Origin: Bacteroidota bacterium
Lineage (GTDB): Bacteria > Bacteroidota > Ignavibacteria > UBA10030 > UBA8401
DNA: 16,162 nucleotides
NCBI GenBank assembly: GCA_030824295.1
Contig: JAVBYA010000049.1
Span: 1-16,162, forward strand
Direction of reading: 5' to 3'
In this document: piece after piece, positions 1-7,960 of the stretch
How the letters are laid out: the number at the start of each line of letters is the position of its first letter
Position numbering within the stretch: the first letter of the stretch is position 1
Position numbers and translations under genes: made by a program
The notes under the pieces: model-generated
Told to the model about the DNA's origin: nothing
Database searches by the model: none
What the model saw: the letters and a program-made list of their open reading frames with translations, nothing else

Positions 1-2597
1 AATCGGGGGATGGGGGGGAGACGCCGCTGGCCGGATTCCCGTATCATGCGCTCGAAACGTATCTGCCGAAACTGCTGAAAGCCGGACTCCGCGTAGCGGT
101 CTGCGAACAGCTGGAGGACCCGAAGTTCGCCAAGGGGATCGTGAAACGCGATGTGATCGAAGTGGTCACGCCCGGTGTTTCGTTCTCGGACAAGATCCTG
201 GACCAGAAGCAGAACAACTATCTCGCCGGCATCGCTCTGCCGAGTGCCATTGCCGCCGCAAACGATCCGGTCGGTTTCTCCTTTGTTGACATCTCCACCG
301 GCGAATTCTTCACGGCGGAATTCCCGTTCCGTCAGCTTCCCGAGATCCTCATGTCCATCGCTCCCGCTGAACTGCTGGTGCAGAAGCGGGACAAGGAATC
401 GCTGCAGGAACTGCTGCGCGGTCAATACCACGGCATTTATACATCGCTCGATGACTGGCTCTTTCAGTATGATTACGGTACGGACAAACTGCTGCAGCAT
501 TTCAAGACGCAATCCCTGAAAGGATTCGGTATCGAATCCATGAGCATCGGCATCATCGCCGCCGGCGGGGTGATGCATTATCTGAACGAAACGCAGAAAG
601 CGAACCTGGCGCACATCCAGAAGATCGTCCCGTATTCGGTGGAAGGGACCATCGTGCTGGATCCGGCCACGAAACGTAACCTGGAGATCACCTCCTCCAT
701 GGGCGGTTCGCTGGACGGCACGCTCTTCTCCGTGCTGGACAAAACGAGCACGCCGATGGGAGCGCGGCTGCTGAAGAAATGGGTGAACAATCCGCTCCGT
801 TCCATCGAGCAGATCCTCTGGCGTTCGGGCGGCGTGGAAGTGCTGGTGAACCGCACATCGCTCCGCGCGGACCTGCAGACGGAACTCGCCGAGATCGGGG
901 ATATGGAGCGGCTCATCGCCCGCATTGCCACCAACCGCGCCAATCCGCGCGAGATGCTGGCGTTGAAGCGGATCCTCGGGGGCATCCCGAAGTTAAAGCA
1001 GCTCCTTCCCGAAGTCACCCTGAGCGATCCTTCGACTCGTCCCGCAAAGAGCGCGGGACTCGCTCAGGATGACTCGCCTATAAAAGAATCAGTCACCCTG
1101 AGCGAATCACGACGAAGTCGTGATGAGTCGAAGGGTGATTCAACACTGCATGAGATCAACGCGAAATTGCAGCCGTTGGAAGAACTGACCGAAGCGATCA
1201 CCATAGCGATCGCCGACGATCCGCCGATGAAGTTCGAGGACGGCGGGGTGATCCGGCAGGGATTCAATGCGGAGCTGGACGAACTGCGTTCCCTCTCGTT
1301 CTCCGCCAAGGATTGGATCGCGAACCTGCAGGTGAAGGAACGGGAACGGACCGGCATCCCGTCACTGAAGATCGGCTTCAACAATGTGTTCGGGTATTTC
1401 ATCGAGATTACGCATACGCACAAGGAGAAGATCCCGGGCGATTACATCCGCAAGCAGACCATGACGAATGCGGAACGGTACATCACGCCGGAGCTGAAGG
1501 AGTACGAGGACAAAGTGCTGAATGCGGATGAGAAGATCCTGGCGATCGAGACGAGATTGTTCAACGAACTCCGTCTCTTCGCATCGCAGTACGCCGGCAT
1601 CATCCAGTCCAACGCGCAGCAGATCGCCACTCTGGACTGTCTCGTCTCTCTTGCGCAGGCAGCGCAGGAGAACCGCTACACGAAACCGGAAGTGAATGAA
1701 GGGGAGGCACTGATCATTGAAGAGGGGCGGCATCCGGTGATCGAGCAGTTGCTTCCGGTCGGTGAGCAGTACATCCCCAATTCCGTCGCGCTGGATACCA
1801 AACAGCAGCAGATCCTCATCATCACCGGTCCGAACATGAGCGGTAAGTCCTCGTATCTGCGTCAGGCCGGACTGATCGTCCTGCTGGCGCACATCGGCAG
1901 CTTCGTTCCTGCCAAGCGCGCCGTGGTGGGACTGGTCGATAATATCTTCACCCGTGTCGGTGCGAGCGACAACATCACGAGCGGCGAAAGCACGTTCCTG
2001 GTGGAGATGCACGAAGCGGCGAATATCGTCAACCGCGCAACGAAGCGGAGTCTCATCCTGCTGGACGAAGTGGGGCGCGGCACGAGCACATTCGACGGCA
2101 TTTCCATCGCCTGGGCGCTCACCGAGTATCTGCATGAGCAGATCGGTGCGCGGACCATGTTCGCCACGCACTATCACGAACTGAACGAACTGGCAGCGCT
2201 CTATCCCCGCATCAAGAACTACAAGGTGGATGTGAAGGAATACGGGGATAAAGTGGTCTTTCTGCACACGGTCACTCCCGGTACGGCGGACCATTCCTAC
2301 GGCATCCAGGTGGCGATGATGGCCGGACTGCCGGTCTCGCTCACGGACCGTGCGAAGCGGATCCTGGAGAATCTCGAATCATCACAGCTCACGCCGCACG
2401 GAGAACAGCCCGCCGACCCGTCCGAGGTCCGGCGCACGAAACGCCGCGCGGTGAAAGCGGACAGCACGCCGCAGATCACGATGTTCGAACTGAAGGATGA
2501 CGAGCTGCGCGATGCCATCAAGAAGCTGGACGTGAATGCCATGACGCCGCTCGATGCACTGAAGTTCCTCGCCAAACTCAAAGAGAATCTGCAATGA
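1..2597 (+). CDS. mutS: DNA mismatch repair protein MutS (5' end outside window)
   Basis: MutS recognises base mismatches and small loops in new DNA and recruits MutL to start excision. The frame is open from base 3, and the residues encoded before the first GTG (141) match the MutS N-terminal region (AGFPYHALETYLPKLLKAGL, then VAVCEQLEDP), so the true start is upstream. The mismatch-contacting Phe-x-Glu motif is therefore not visible. Seen: the core/clamp region with ELKEYEDKVL, Walker A GPNMSGKS (nt 1827-1850), Walker B LILLDEVGRG (from nt 2052), FATHYHEL, and near the C-terminus QITMF (nt 2472-2486), which resembles a beta-clamp-binding motif. Odd: about 43 extra residues (nt about 1014-1140) between KLKQLLPE and LHEINAKL, encoded by two palindromic repeats without breaking the frame. 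The visible part is 864 residues. It is probably cotranscribed with the two genes that follow. Confidence 0.97.
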   Translation, partial: SGDGGETPLAGFPYHALETYLPKLLKAGLRVAVCEQLEDPKFAKGIVKRDVIEVVTPGVSFSDKILDQKQNNYLAGIALPSAIAAANDPVGFSFVDISTGEFFTAEFPFRQLPEILMSIAPAELLVQKRDKESLQELLRGQYHGIYTSLDDWLFQYDYGTDKLLQHFKTQSLKGFGIESMSIGIIAAGGVMHYLNETQKANLAHIQKIVPYSVEGTIVLDPATKRNLEITSSMGGSLDGTLFSVLDKTSTPMGARLLKKWVNNPLRSIEQILWRSGGVEVLVNRTSLRADLQTELAEIGDMERLIARIATNRANPREMLALKRILGGIPKLKQLLPEVTLSDPSTRPAKSAGLAQDDSPIKESVTLSESRRSRDESKGDSTLHEINAKLQPLEELTEAITIAIADDPPMKFEDGGVIRQGFNAELDELRSLSFSAKDWIANLQVKERERTGIPSLKIGFNNVFGYFIEITHTHKEKIPGDYIRKQTMTNAERYITPELKEYEDKVLNADEKILAIETRLFNELRLFASQYAGIIQSNAQQIATLDCLVSLAQAAQENRYTKPEVNEGEALIIEEGRHPVIEQLLPVGEQYIPNSVALDTKQQQILIITGPNMSGKSSYLRQAGLIVLLAHIGSFVPAKRAVVGLVDNIFTRVGASDNITSGESTFLVEMHEAANIVNRATKRSLILLDEVGRGTSTFDGISIAWALTEYLHEQIGARTMFATHYHELNELAALYPRIKNYKVDVKEYGDKVVFLHTVTPGTADHSYGIQVAMMAGLPVSLTDRAKRILENLESSQLTPHGEQPADPSEVRRTKRRAVKADSTPQITMFELKDDELRDAIKKLDVNAMTPLDALKFLAKLKENLQ
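1014..1073. repeat. Palindromic dispersed repeat inside mutS, copy 1
   Basis: The left arm GTCACCCTGAGCGA (1014-1027) pairs with TCGCTCAGGATGAC (1060-1073) at 13 of 14 positions. Inside it a second stem pairs GTCCCGC (1039-1045) with GCGGGAC (1053-1059) around a 7-nt loop. The arms resemble the widespread REP-like palindromes of the form GTCATCCTGAGCGA. Here the repeat is translated as part of MutS (about VTLSDPSTRPAKSAGLAQDD). The blocks TTCGACTCGTCCCG and GGGACTCGCTCAG recur after the tRNA-Asn gene at 8206 and 8258. Confidence 0.85.
1092..1138. repeat. Palindromic dispersed repeat inside mutS, copy 2
   Basis: This copy begins with the same 14 bases as the first (GTCACCCTGAGCGA, 1092-1105) but has a different centre. 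TCACCCT (1093-1099) pairs with AGGGTGA (1132-1138). An inner 8-bp stem, ATCACGAC (1106-1113) with GTCGTGAT (1117-1124), closes on a 3-nt loop. It lies 18 nt after copy 1 and is read in the MutS frame as roughly SVTLSESRRSRDESKGDS, a polar, charged segment likely to be an exposed loop. Confidence 0.82.
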
Positions 2598-2613
2598 ACC
2601 GACCAGTGCACGT

Positions 2614-4437
2614 ATGACCGACGGAACCACCCCGCCGCGCTACCCATATCTTGCGCTCTGCTCTGTGCCGCTGCTGGTGCTCGTCATGGACTTTGCCATC
2701 CGGTACCCATACCTGCGGCTGCTGGATTGGTCCACCTTCCTGCATTTTCCCGTTTCATTCCTGTTCGAATGGCTTGCGATATGTACTGTCGTGCATCTGC
2801 TGGCGATGTTCGGCCGTCACCGCAACCGGGCGGTCCTAGCTGTTGCGGCATTCATCAGCGCCGTTCAGGTGGTTGCGTACGGTCATTATTTCTATTTCGG
2901 GATCCTTCCCAATCCGTATGCCGTCAACTATCTGCTCGATCATTCCGCCGACGCGCTCAGTCTCATCCGTTCCAGTGCGGACTGGCACCATGCCGCATGG
3001 TTCCTGCTGCTCACAGCCGTACAGTTCAAGCTGCTGCAGCTCTCCGTGAATGCCGTACAGCCGCTTTCCCTCCGTCTCCGCCGCACACTCATCGTTCTCT
3101 TCATCGGTGCGGTCGTCGTGTTCGATAATAACGTCCGGTTCGCACCGGCCAGTTATTCATTCACTCCCGCCACAGTGTTCTCCCTGAAGTATGCATTACA
3201 GGAACGGTGGTTCGGGCGGTCCTTCGATCTGCGGGGCGGGTACATGCGCCGCCGCTTCACACTGCAGGACACAACACGCAGCACTGCCCGGTACAACTGC
3301 ATCATCTTCATCAGTGAAAGCGTGCGGAAACGGAGCATGTCCGCCTATGGTCACATCCGTCCGACCACGCCGTTCCTGGACAGTCTGACGGCATCCGGTT
3401 CGGTGTACCTCTTCCGCCGCCACGTAAGCAATGCTGTCTCCACGCAGTATTCCGTTCCGATGATGCTCTCCGGACTCTTCACGGTCCGGAAGGACGATGT
3501 GCCGTACATCTATGATCACGTACGGAACAGGACCGATGCGCGCACGTACTTCTTCACTTCACAGTCCCTGCAGCGCAGTACGATCGACCTCATCTATAAT
3601 ACGTCCCTCGACACGTTCGTCTGTCAGGATAAACTGGAGTGGGAAGAATTCAACGATCTCGGAGTGGATGATGATACGCTTACGACCGCCGTCTCCCGGC
3701 TGTTCAGCACTGCGCTGCGGCCGCCGTTCCTCACGGTGATCCAGTTCAACAACACACACTTCCCGTATTCGGTGAAGGAGCCATCCCGTGTGTTCCGGTT
3801 CCATCCCGATTCCTCCGGTGTGGAACGCTATGAGAACACGATCCTGGAACAGGATGCGATGCTGCGCCGGTATTTTTCGGTGCTGCAGCGCTCTGGCATG
3901 CTGGATTCGACGGTGATCTTCTTCCTGTCGGACCACGGCGAGGCGTTCGGGGAGCGGGGACACAACGGACATCTGAACACCCTCTACAGCGAGGAGATCG
4001 ACGTGCCAATGTGGGTCTATCTGCCTCCCGGATTCCCAACGGCGCTCCGGCAAACAATTTCGGCCAACAGCAGTATGCCGACATCGCATCTGGATGTTTT
4101 TCCGACTCTGATGCATCTCTATGGTCTCACTCCAGGAACGACGGATGAACGTTCACACTATGGACATACACTTTTCAACCCCTTACCGCAGGAGCGGATC
4201 GTGCCGGTGGTGGGGAAGGATATGATCGATACCAAAGCGATGGTGATCGGTCACTGGAAGTACATCATGACCCAGAAGGACGGACTCATCCAATATGAAG
4301 CGTACGATCTGGAGGGGGACCCCGGCGAACGGATGAACATGTGGTCCTCAATTACCGAAGAAGAACGTTCAATATTGCGCGACCGTTTGAACCGCATCGA
4401 CCGGATCGCAACACGGAATATGCAGCACAACAACTAA
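2614..4437 (+). CDS. Membrane-anchored sulfatase-fold protein, EptA/CptA-like phosphoethanolamine transferase candidate
   Basis: Five hydrophobic segments lie in the first 175 residues (about 13-29, 44-66, 73-98, 127-145, 155-171), followed by an extracytoplasmic alkaline-phosphatase/sulfatase domain (PF00884 type). Expected metal and catalytic residues are visible: FISES with E235; a threonine in VSTQYSVPMMLSG (T277) at the place of the EptA nucleophile; NNTHFPYS (H382); SDHGE (D440, H441); HNGH (H452, H455). The family moves phosphoethanolamine or phosphoglycerol onto lipid A, core sugars or glycans at the outer face of the inner membrane. The T-x-x-SVPMM context favours the EptA/CptA branch over LtaS/OpgB, but the acceptor cannot be told. 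The ATG lies 16 nt after the mutS stop with no strong ribosome site, suggesting translational coupling. No lipid A gene is nearby. A periplasmic sulfatase is less likely because the formylglycine motif C/S-x-P-x-R is not seen. Confidence 0.85.
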   Translation: MTDGTTPPRYPYLALCSVPLLVLVMDFAIRYPYLRLLDWSTFLHFPVSFLFEWLAICTVVHLLAMFGRHRNRAVLAVAAFISAVQVVAYGHYFYFGILPNPYAVNYLLDHSADALSLIRSSADWHHAAWFLLLTAVQFKLLQLSVNAVQPLSLRLRRTLIVLFIGAVVVFDNNVRFAPASYSFTPATVFSLKYALQERWFGRSFDLRGGYMRRRFTLQDTTRSTARYNCIIFISESVRKRSMSAYGHIRPTTPFLDSLTASGSVYLFRRHVSNAVSTQYSVPMMLSGLFTVRKDDVPYIYDHVRNRTDARTYFFTSQSLQRSTIDLIYNTSLDTFVCQDKLEWEEFNDLGVDDDTLTTAVSRLFSTALRPPFLTVIQFNNTHFPYSVKEPSRVFRFHPDSSGVERYENTILEQDAMLRRYFSVLQRSGMLDSTVIFFLSDHGEAFGERGHNGHLNTLYSEEIDVPMWVYLPPGFPTALRQTISANSSMPTSHLDVFPTLMHLYGLTPGTTDERSHYGHTLFNPLPQERIVPVVGKDMIDTKAMVIGHWKYIMTQKDGLIQYEAYDLEGDPGERMNMWSSITEEERSILRDRLNRIDRIATRNMQHNN

Positions 4438-4448
4438 GAGAGGATAGT

Positions 4449-4949
4449 ATGGATGTCAACGATCTTCGGATACTCTACACATTCAATCATTGGGCCAACG
4501 CACGCACGCGGCTGGCAGTGGAGTCCCTGCCGGAGGAACAGCTTTACCGTGACCTGAAGAACAGTTTCGGCAGCATCCACGGCACACTCGTACACCTCTG
4601 CGGAGCGGAGGATATCTGGCTGCAGCGCCTGAACGGCGCGGATCCCGGGGTCTTCATGAAAGCAGAGTCGTATCCCTCGTATGCCGAACTCCGGTCGAAA
4701 TGGACCGAGGTGGAGAAAGGGTGGGAGCAGTATATGACCGAGGTGAAGGATGATCTCCTCGGACGATCTCTCACCTTCCATAATCTGAAAGGGGAGCAGG
4801 TGACGCAGCTGGTCGGACAATCACTGCAGCATCTGGTGAATCACTCCACGTATCACCGCGGACAGATCACGACAATGGTGCGGCAGTGCGGCGGGACGCC
4901 GGTCGGAACGGATCTGATCGTGTTCTACCGTGAGCTGAAAAAGGGATGA
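4449..4949 (+). CDS. DinB-family metal-binding protein
   Basis: A 166-residue protein of the DinB/YfiT four-helix-bundle fold. The likely metal-binding histidine triad is visible: H49 in SIHGTLVHLCGAEDIW, then H132 and H136 in HLVNHSTYHRGQ. The HxxxHRGQ tail is the family's best signature. Members include thiol-dependent transferases (bacillithiol or mycothiol S-transferases) and many proteins of unknown role; the sequence does not show which applies here. The start is the ATG at 4449 because AGAGAGGA (4437-4444) precedes it by 4 nt; a longer frame from 4341 would overlap the upstream gene. It begins 11 nt after the sulfatase stop, so it should be third in the mutS transcript. The TGA stop (4947-4949) overlaps the first unit of the purine-rich array by two bases. 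Confidence 0.9.
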   Translation: MDVNDLRILYTFNHWANARTRLAVESLPEEQLYRDLKNSFGSIHGTLVHLCGAEDIWLQRLNGADPGVFMKAESYPSYAELRSKWTEVEKGWEQYMTEVKDDLLGRSLTFHNLKGEQVTQLVGQSLQHLVNHSTYHRGQITTMVRQCGGTPVGTDLIVFYRELKKG

Positions 4950-5270
4950 ACGCGGAGACGGAGAGGCGCGGAGAGAATAACACACAAAAGCAGAACGCGG
5001 AGACGCTGAGGCGCGGAGGAGAAAAAAGCAAAAGATGAACGCAGAGACGCAGAGGCGCGGAGGAGTAAAACACAAAAGCTGAACGCGGAGACGGAGAGAC
5101 GCGGAGAGGAAAAAAGATGAACGCGGAGACGCAGAGGCGCGGAGGAGAAAAAAGCAAAAGCTGAACGCGGAGACGGAGAGACGCGGAGAGGAAAAAAGAT
5201 GAACGCGGAGACGGAGAGACGCGGAGGAAAAAAAAGGGAAAGCTGAACGCGGAGACGGAGAGACGCAGAG
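4948..5270. repeat. Purine-rich tandem array: eight 26-bp units, each three octamers
   Basis: Units start at 4948, 4993, 5037, 5081, 5119, 5163, 5201 and 5245. Each reads GA followed by three octamers of the form RCGCRGAG (for example ACGCGGAG, ACGCAGAG, GCGCGGAG; the middle one is often ACGGAGAG). Units are joined by A-rich linkers of 12, 18 or 19 nt, giving periods of 38, 44 or 45. The 12-nt linker AGGAAAAAAGAT occurs twice. Units 4-5 and 6-7 form two 82-bp blocks (5081-5162, 5163-5244). The + strand is largely purine. This resembles the 'ACGCGGAGACGCAGAG' low-complexity repeats found near genes in many bacterial genomes. It is not CRISPR: the linkers resemble one another and vary in length. 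- strand open frames across it (SPRLCVSAF-type peptides) are artefacts of the repeat. Confidence 0.93.
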
Positions 5271-5283
5271 GAGTTTAAAAGAC

Positions 5284-5313
5284 AAAACCCCGATCATTAC
5301 TGATCGGGGTTTT
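5284..5313. terminator. Bidirectional intrinsic terminator between dinB and clpC
   Basis: AAAACCCCGATCA (5284-5296) and TGATCGGGGTTTT (5301-5313) form a perfect 13-bp stem with the 4-nt loop TTAC. The stem ends in A/T tracts on both sides, and the + strand continues TTTTGTTTTG, so it can stop transcription from either direction. It lies 26 nt beyond the clpC stop and 14 nt after the repeat array, exactly where the convergent units meet. Confidence 0.93.
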
Positions 5314-5339
5314 GTTTTGTTATACTTATGGAAGTTGGA

Positions 5340-7853
5340 CTATGCTACGTCCTCCTGTTTCATCTCTTCCGGCGCTTCTCCGCCGTCGTCCGGCTGGTTT
5401 CCGGACGTGAACGTGAGGTCGTCCTTCTTCTTGTTCAGTTTCACCTTGATGACGCTCCCTTCGGTGAAGGTCCCTTTCAGGATCTCTTCGGCCACCGGGT
5501 CCTCCACGTACTTCTGCAGTGCGCGGCGGAGCGGACGGGCACCGTAGAGCTGGTCGTACCCTTTCTCCGCAAGGAATTCCTTGGCGCCCTTCGTGAGCTC
5601 GATGGAGATGTTCATGGTGCTCATCCGTTTGAAAAGTTCCTTCACCTGGATGTCGATGATCTTCGTGATATCTTCCTTGTTCAGCTGATGGAAGACGATC
5701 GTATCGTCGATACGGTTCAGGAACTCCGGATTGAAGACACGTTTCACCGCTTCGTCCACGGTATCCTTCATCAGTTTATACTTGTCGCTCACCGTCTCTT
5801 CACCGAAACCGAAGCCCTTGGACACTTTGATATCCCGGGCGCCGATGTTGGATGTCATGATGAGGATGGTGTTCTTGAAATCGACCTTCCGGCCGAGCGA
5901 ATCGGTGAGCAGACCGTCATCGAGCACCTGCAGCAGGATGTTGAATACGTCCGGATGTGCCTTCTCGATCTCGTCCAACAGAACTACCGAATACGGTTTG
6001 CGACGGACCTTCTCGGTGAGTTGGCCGCCTTCTTCATATCCCACATAGCCCGGAGGCGCTCCGACGAGACGAGAAACGGAGAATTTCTCCATGTATTCGC
6101 TCATGTCCACGCGGATGAGTGAATCATCCGAATCGAACAGATATTTCGCCAGCACTTTTGCCAACTCGGTCTTGCCGACGCCGGTCGGTCCCAGGAAGAT
6201 GAACGAGCCGATGGGACGTTTCGGGTCCTTCAGACCGGAGCGTGCGCGGCGGATGGCTTTCGTCAGTTTCTCGATCGCTTCATCCTGTCCGATGATGATA
6301 TTCTTCAGCGCCGAATCCATCTTGAGCAGTTTCTGCGTCTCACCTTCGGCGATCTTGTTCACCGGGATGCTGGTCATCATCGCGACCACGTCGGACATAT
6401 GGTCCTCGGTCACTTCAAAGACCATCGCCTGGGACTTCAGTTCCCATTCCCGTTTGGCGATCTCCAGGTCGCTCAGCAGTTTCTTTTCCAGGTCGCGCAG
6501 GCGTGCCGCTTCCTCGAAATTCTGGCTCTTCACGACGGAATTCTTCGACAGTTTGATCTTCTCGATCTCTTCTTCCAGTTTCAGGATCTCCTGCGGCACG
6601 ACGATATTCGCCAAGTGGACGCGGGCTCCGGCTTCATCCAGCACATCGATCGCCTTGTCCGGCAGATTGCGGTCGGTGATGTACCGGTCGCTCAGTTTCA
6701 CGGCGGCAACGATCGCTTTCTCCGTGTAGCGGACACCATGATGCTGTTCGTACTTATCCTTGATGTTGGACAGGATCTGGATCGTATCGTCCACACTTGC
6801 CGGATCGATCATGATCTTCTGGAAGCGGCGGTCGAGTGCACCGTCCTTCTCGATGAACTGCCGGTATTCATCCAGCGTGGTGGCGCCGATGCACTGCAGT
6901 TCGCCGCGGGAGAGGGCAGGTTTGAACATGTTCGAAGCATCCAGCGAACCGGATGCGCCGCCGGCGCCGACGATCGTATGCAGCTCGTCGATGAAGAGGA
7001 TCACGTCGCGCGCCTTCTCCAGTTCGTTCATCACTGCTTTCATCCGTTCTTCGAACTGACCGCGGTACTTCGTGCCTGCGACCAGTGCTGCCAGATCGAG
7101 AGTGACAACGCGCTTGTCGTGCAGCACGCGTGATACTTTCTTATTGATGATGCGGAGTGCAAGTCCTTCGGCAATGGCCGTCTTACCGACGCCCGGTTCC
7201 CCGATGAGAACGGGGTTGTTCTTCTTTCTGCGCGAAAGGACCTGCGCTACGCGTTCGATCTCTTTTTCCCGTCCGACGACCGGATCGAGCTTTGCTTCGG
7301 CAGCGAGTTTCGTCAGATCGCGTCCGAAATTGTCCAGCACCGGCGTCTTGGATTTATCCTGTTTCTTCTCTGCGGGTTGTGCGGCGGTTCCGCCGGCTGC
7401 CGGGGGAGTGGAGGGTTTGCCGCTGATGATATTGTCCAGTTCTGCGCGCACTTTATCGTAATGCACTTCGAATTGATGCATGATCTGTGCGGCGATGTTA
7501 TCGTCGTCCCGCAGCAGCGACAGCAGCAGATGCTCGGTGCCGATCACATCGGACTTGTAGAGTTTCGCTTCCAGGTAGGTGATCTTGAGGACCTTCTCCG
7601 CCTGTTTGGTGAGCGGGATATTTCCGATGGTGAGGGTACCGCCGGAGGTGCGGACGGTGTCTTCCACGGCTTTCTTCAATTTATAGAGGTCGCATCCGAG
7701 ATTGCGGAGGATCTTTACCGCGATCCCTTCTCCTTCACGGATGATACCCAACAGCAGATGTTCCGTGCCGATATAATCGTGTCCGAGGCGGAGTGCTTCT
7801 TCACGGCTGAGACGGATGACATCCTGAACGCGGTTCGAGAAATTACCTTCCAT
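5340..7853 (-). CDS. clpC: ATP-dependent Clp protease ATP-binding subunit ClpC
   Basis: An 837-residue class I Hsp100 unfoldase that should feed proteins to ClpP for breakdown. In order: two Clp-N repeats (each with an IGTEHLLL motif, residues about 1-145); a Pro/Ala-rich linker; AAA+ domain 1 with Walker A GEPGVGKT (218-225) and Walker B LFIDELH (D289, E290); a middle region with a UVR-type motif (QNFEEAARLRDLEKKL), which marks ClpC rather than ClpA or ClpB; AAA+ domain 2 with Walker A GPTGVGKT (555-562) and Walker B VVLLDEIEKAHPDVF (D627, E628); SNIGA; and a KGFGFG stretch where the ClpP-docking loop is expected. The tail is acidic. The start has AAGGA about 9 nt upstream. The gene appears monocistronic, with its own promoter and terminator. 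No mcsA, mcsB or ctsR is beside it, so the Gram-positive operon arrangement is absent. Confidence 0.97.
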   Translation of the reverse strand: MEGNFSNRVQDVIRLSREEALRLGHDYIGTEHLLLGIIREGEGIAVKILRNLGCDLYKLKKAVEDTVRTSGGTLTIGNIPLTKQAEKVLKITYLEAKLYKSDVIGTEHLLLSLLRDDDNIAAQIMHQFEVHYDKVRAELDNIISGKPSTPPAAGGTAAQPAEKKQDKSKTPVLDNFGRDLTKLAAEAKLDPVVGREKEIERVAQVLSRRKKNNPVLIGEPGVGKTAIAEGLALRIINKKVSRVLHDKRVVTLDLAALVAGTKYRGQFEERMKAVMNELEKARDVILFIDELHTIVGAGGASGSLDASNMFKPALSRGELQCIGATTLDEYRQFIEKDGALDRRFQKIMIDPASVDDTIQILSNIKDKYEQHHGVRYTEKAIVAAVKLSDRYITDRNLPDKAIDVLDEAGARVHLANIVVPQEILKLEEEIEKIKLSKNSVVKSQNFEEAARLRDLEKKLLSDLEIAKREWELKSQAMVFEVTEDHMSDVVAMMTSIPVNKIAEGETQKLLKMDSALKNIIIGQDEAIEKLTKAIRRARSGLKDPKRPIGSFIFLGPTGVGKTELAKVLAKYLFDSDDSLIRVDMSEYMEKFSVSRLVGAPPGYVGYEEGGQLTEKVRRKPYSVVLLDEIEKAHPDVFNILLQVLDDGLLTDSLGRKVDFKNTILIMTSNIGARDIKVSKGFGFGEETVSDKYKLMKDTVDEAVKRVFNPEFLNRIDDTIVFHQLNKEDITKIIDIQVKELFKRMSTMNISIELTKGAKEFLAEKGYDQLYGARPLRRALQKYVEDPVAEEILKGTFTEGSVIKVKLNKKKDDLTFTSGNQPDDGGEAPEEMKQEDVA

Positions 7854-7923
7854 TGATCATTCCTTCGTAGTGATGGTCTCTATAACAGACGAATTCGACG
7901 GTGAGTTTCTTTTAAAGTGAGAC

Positions 7924-7960
7924 TGTTCGTGATAGAAAAGTGTGACGCGTGTCGCGAACA
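7924..7960. promoter_or_regulatory. Inverted repeat in the clpC leader, possible operator or leader hairpin
   Basis: TGTTCGTGA (7924-7932) and TCGCGAACA (7952-7960) are inverted copies matching at 8 of 9 positions. A small hairpin, GTCGC-GAACA-GCGAC (7951-7965), overlaps the right arm. Both lie downstream of the predicted clpC promoter, in the untranslated leader of about 120 nt. They do not match the CIRCE or CtsR box sequences. Binding by a regulator is speculation. Confidence 0.3.

Noticed and set aside
1362..2294. A 310-codon open frame on the - strand
   Set aside because: It is antisense to the most conserved part of mutS (clamp and ATPase) and shows no motif or ribosome site of its own.
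4948..5270. CRISPR array
   Set aside because: The spacers are A-rich, similar to one another and of three lengths (12, 18, 19 nt). The repeats are degenerate with internal octamers, and no cas gene is present.
4821..5297. A - strand open frame giving repeated SPRLCVSAF-like peptides
   Set aside because: It is the translation of the purine-rich tandem array and runs into dinB. Such peptides are a known artefact of this repeat type, and the frame starts inside the terminator stem.
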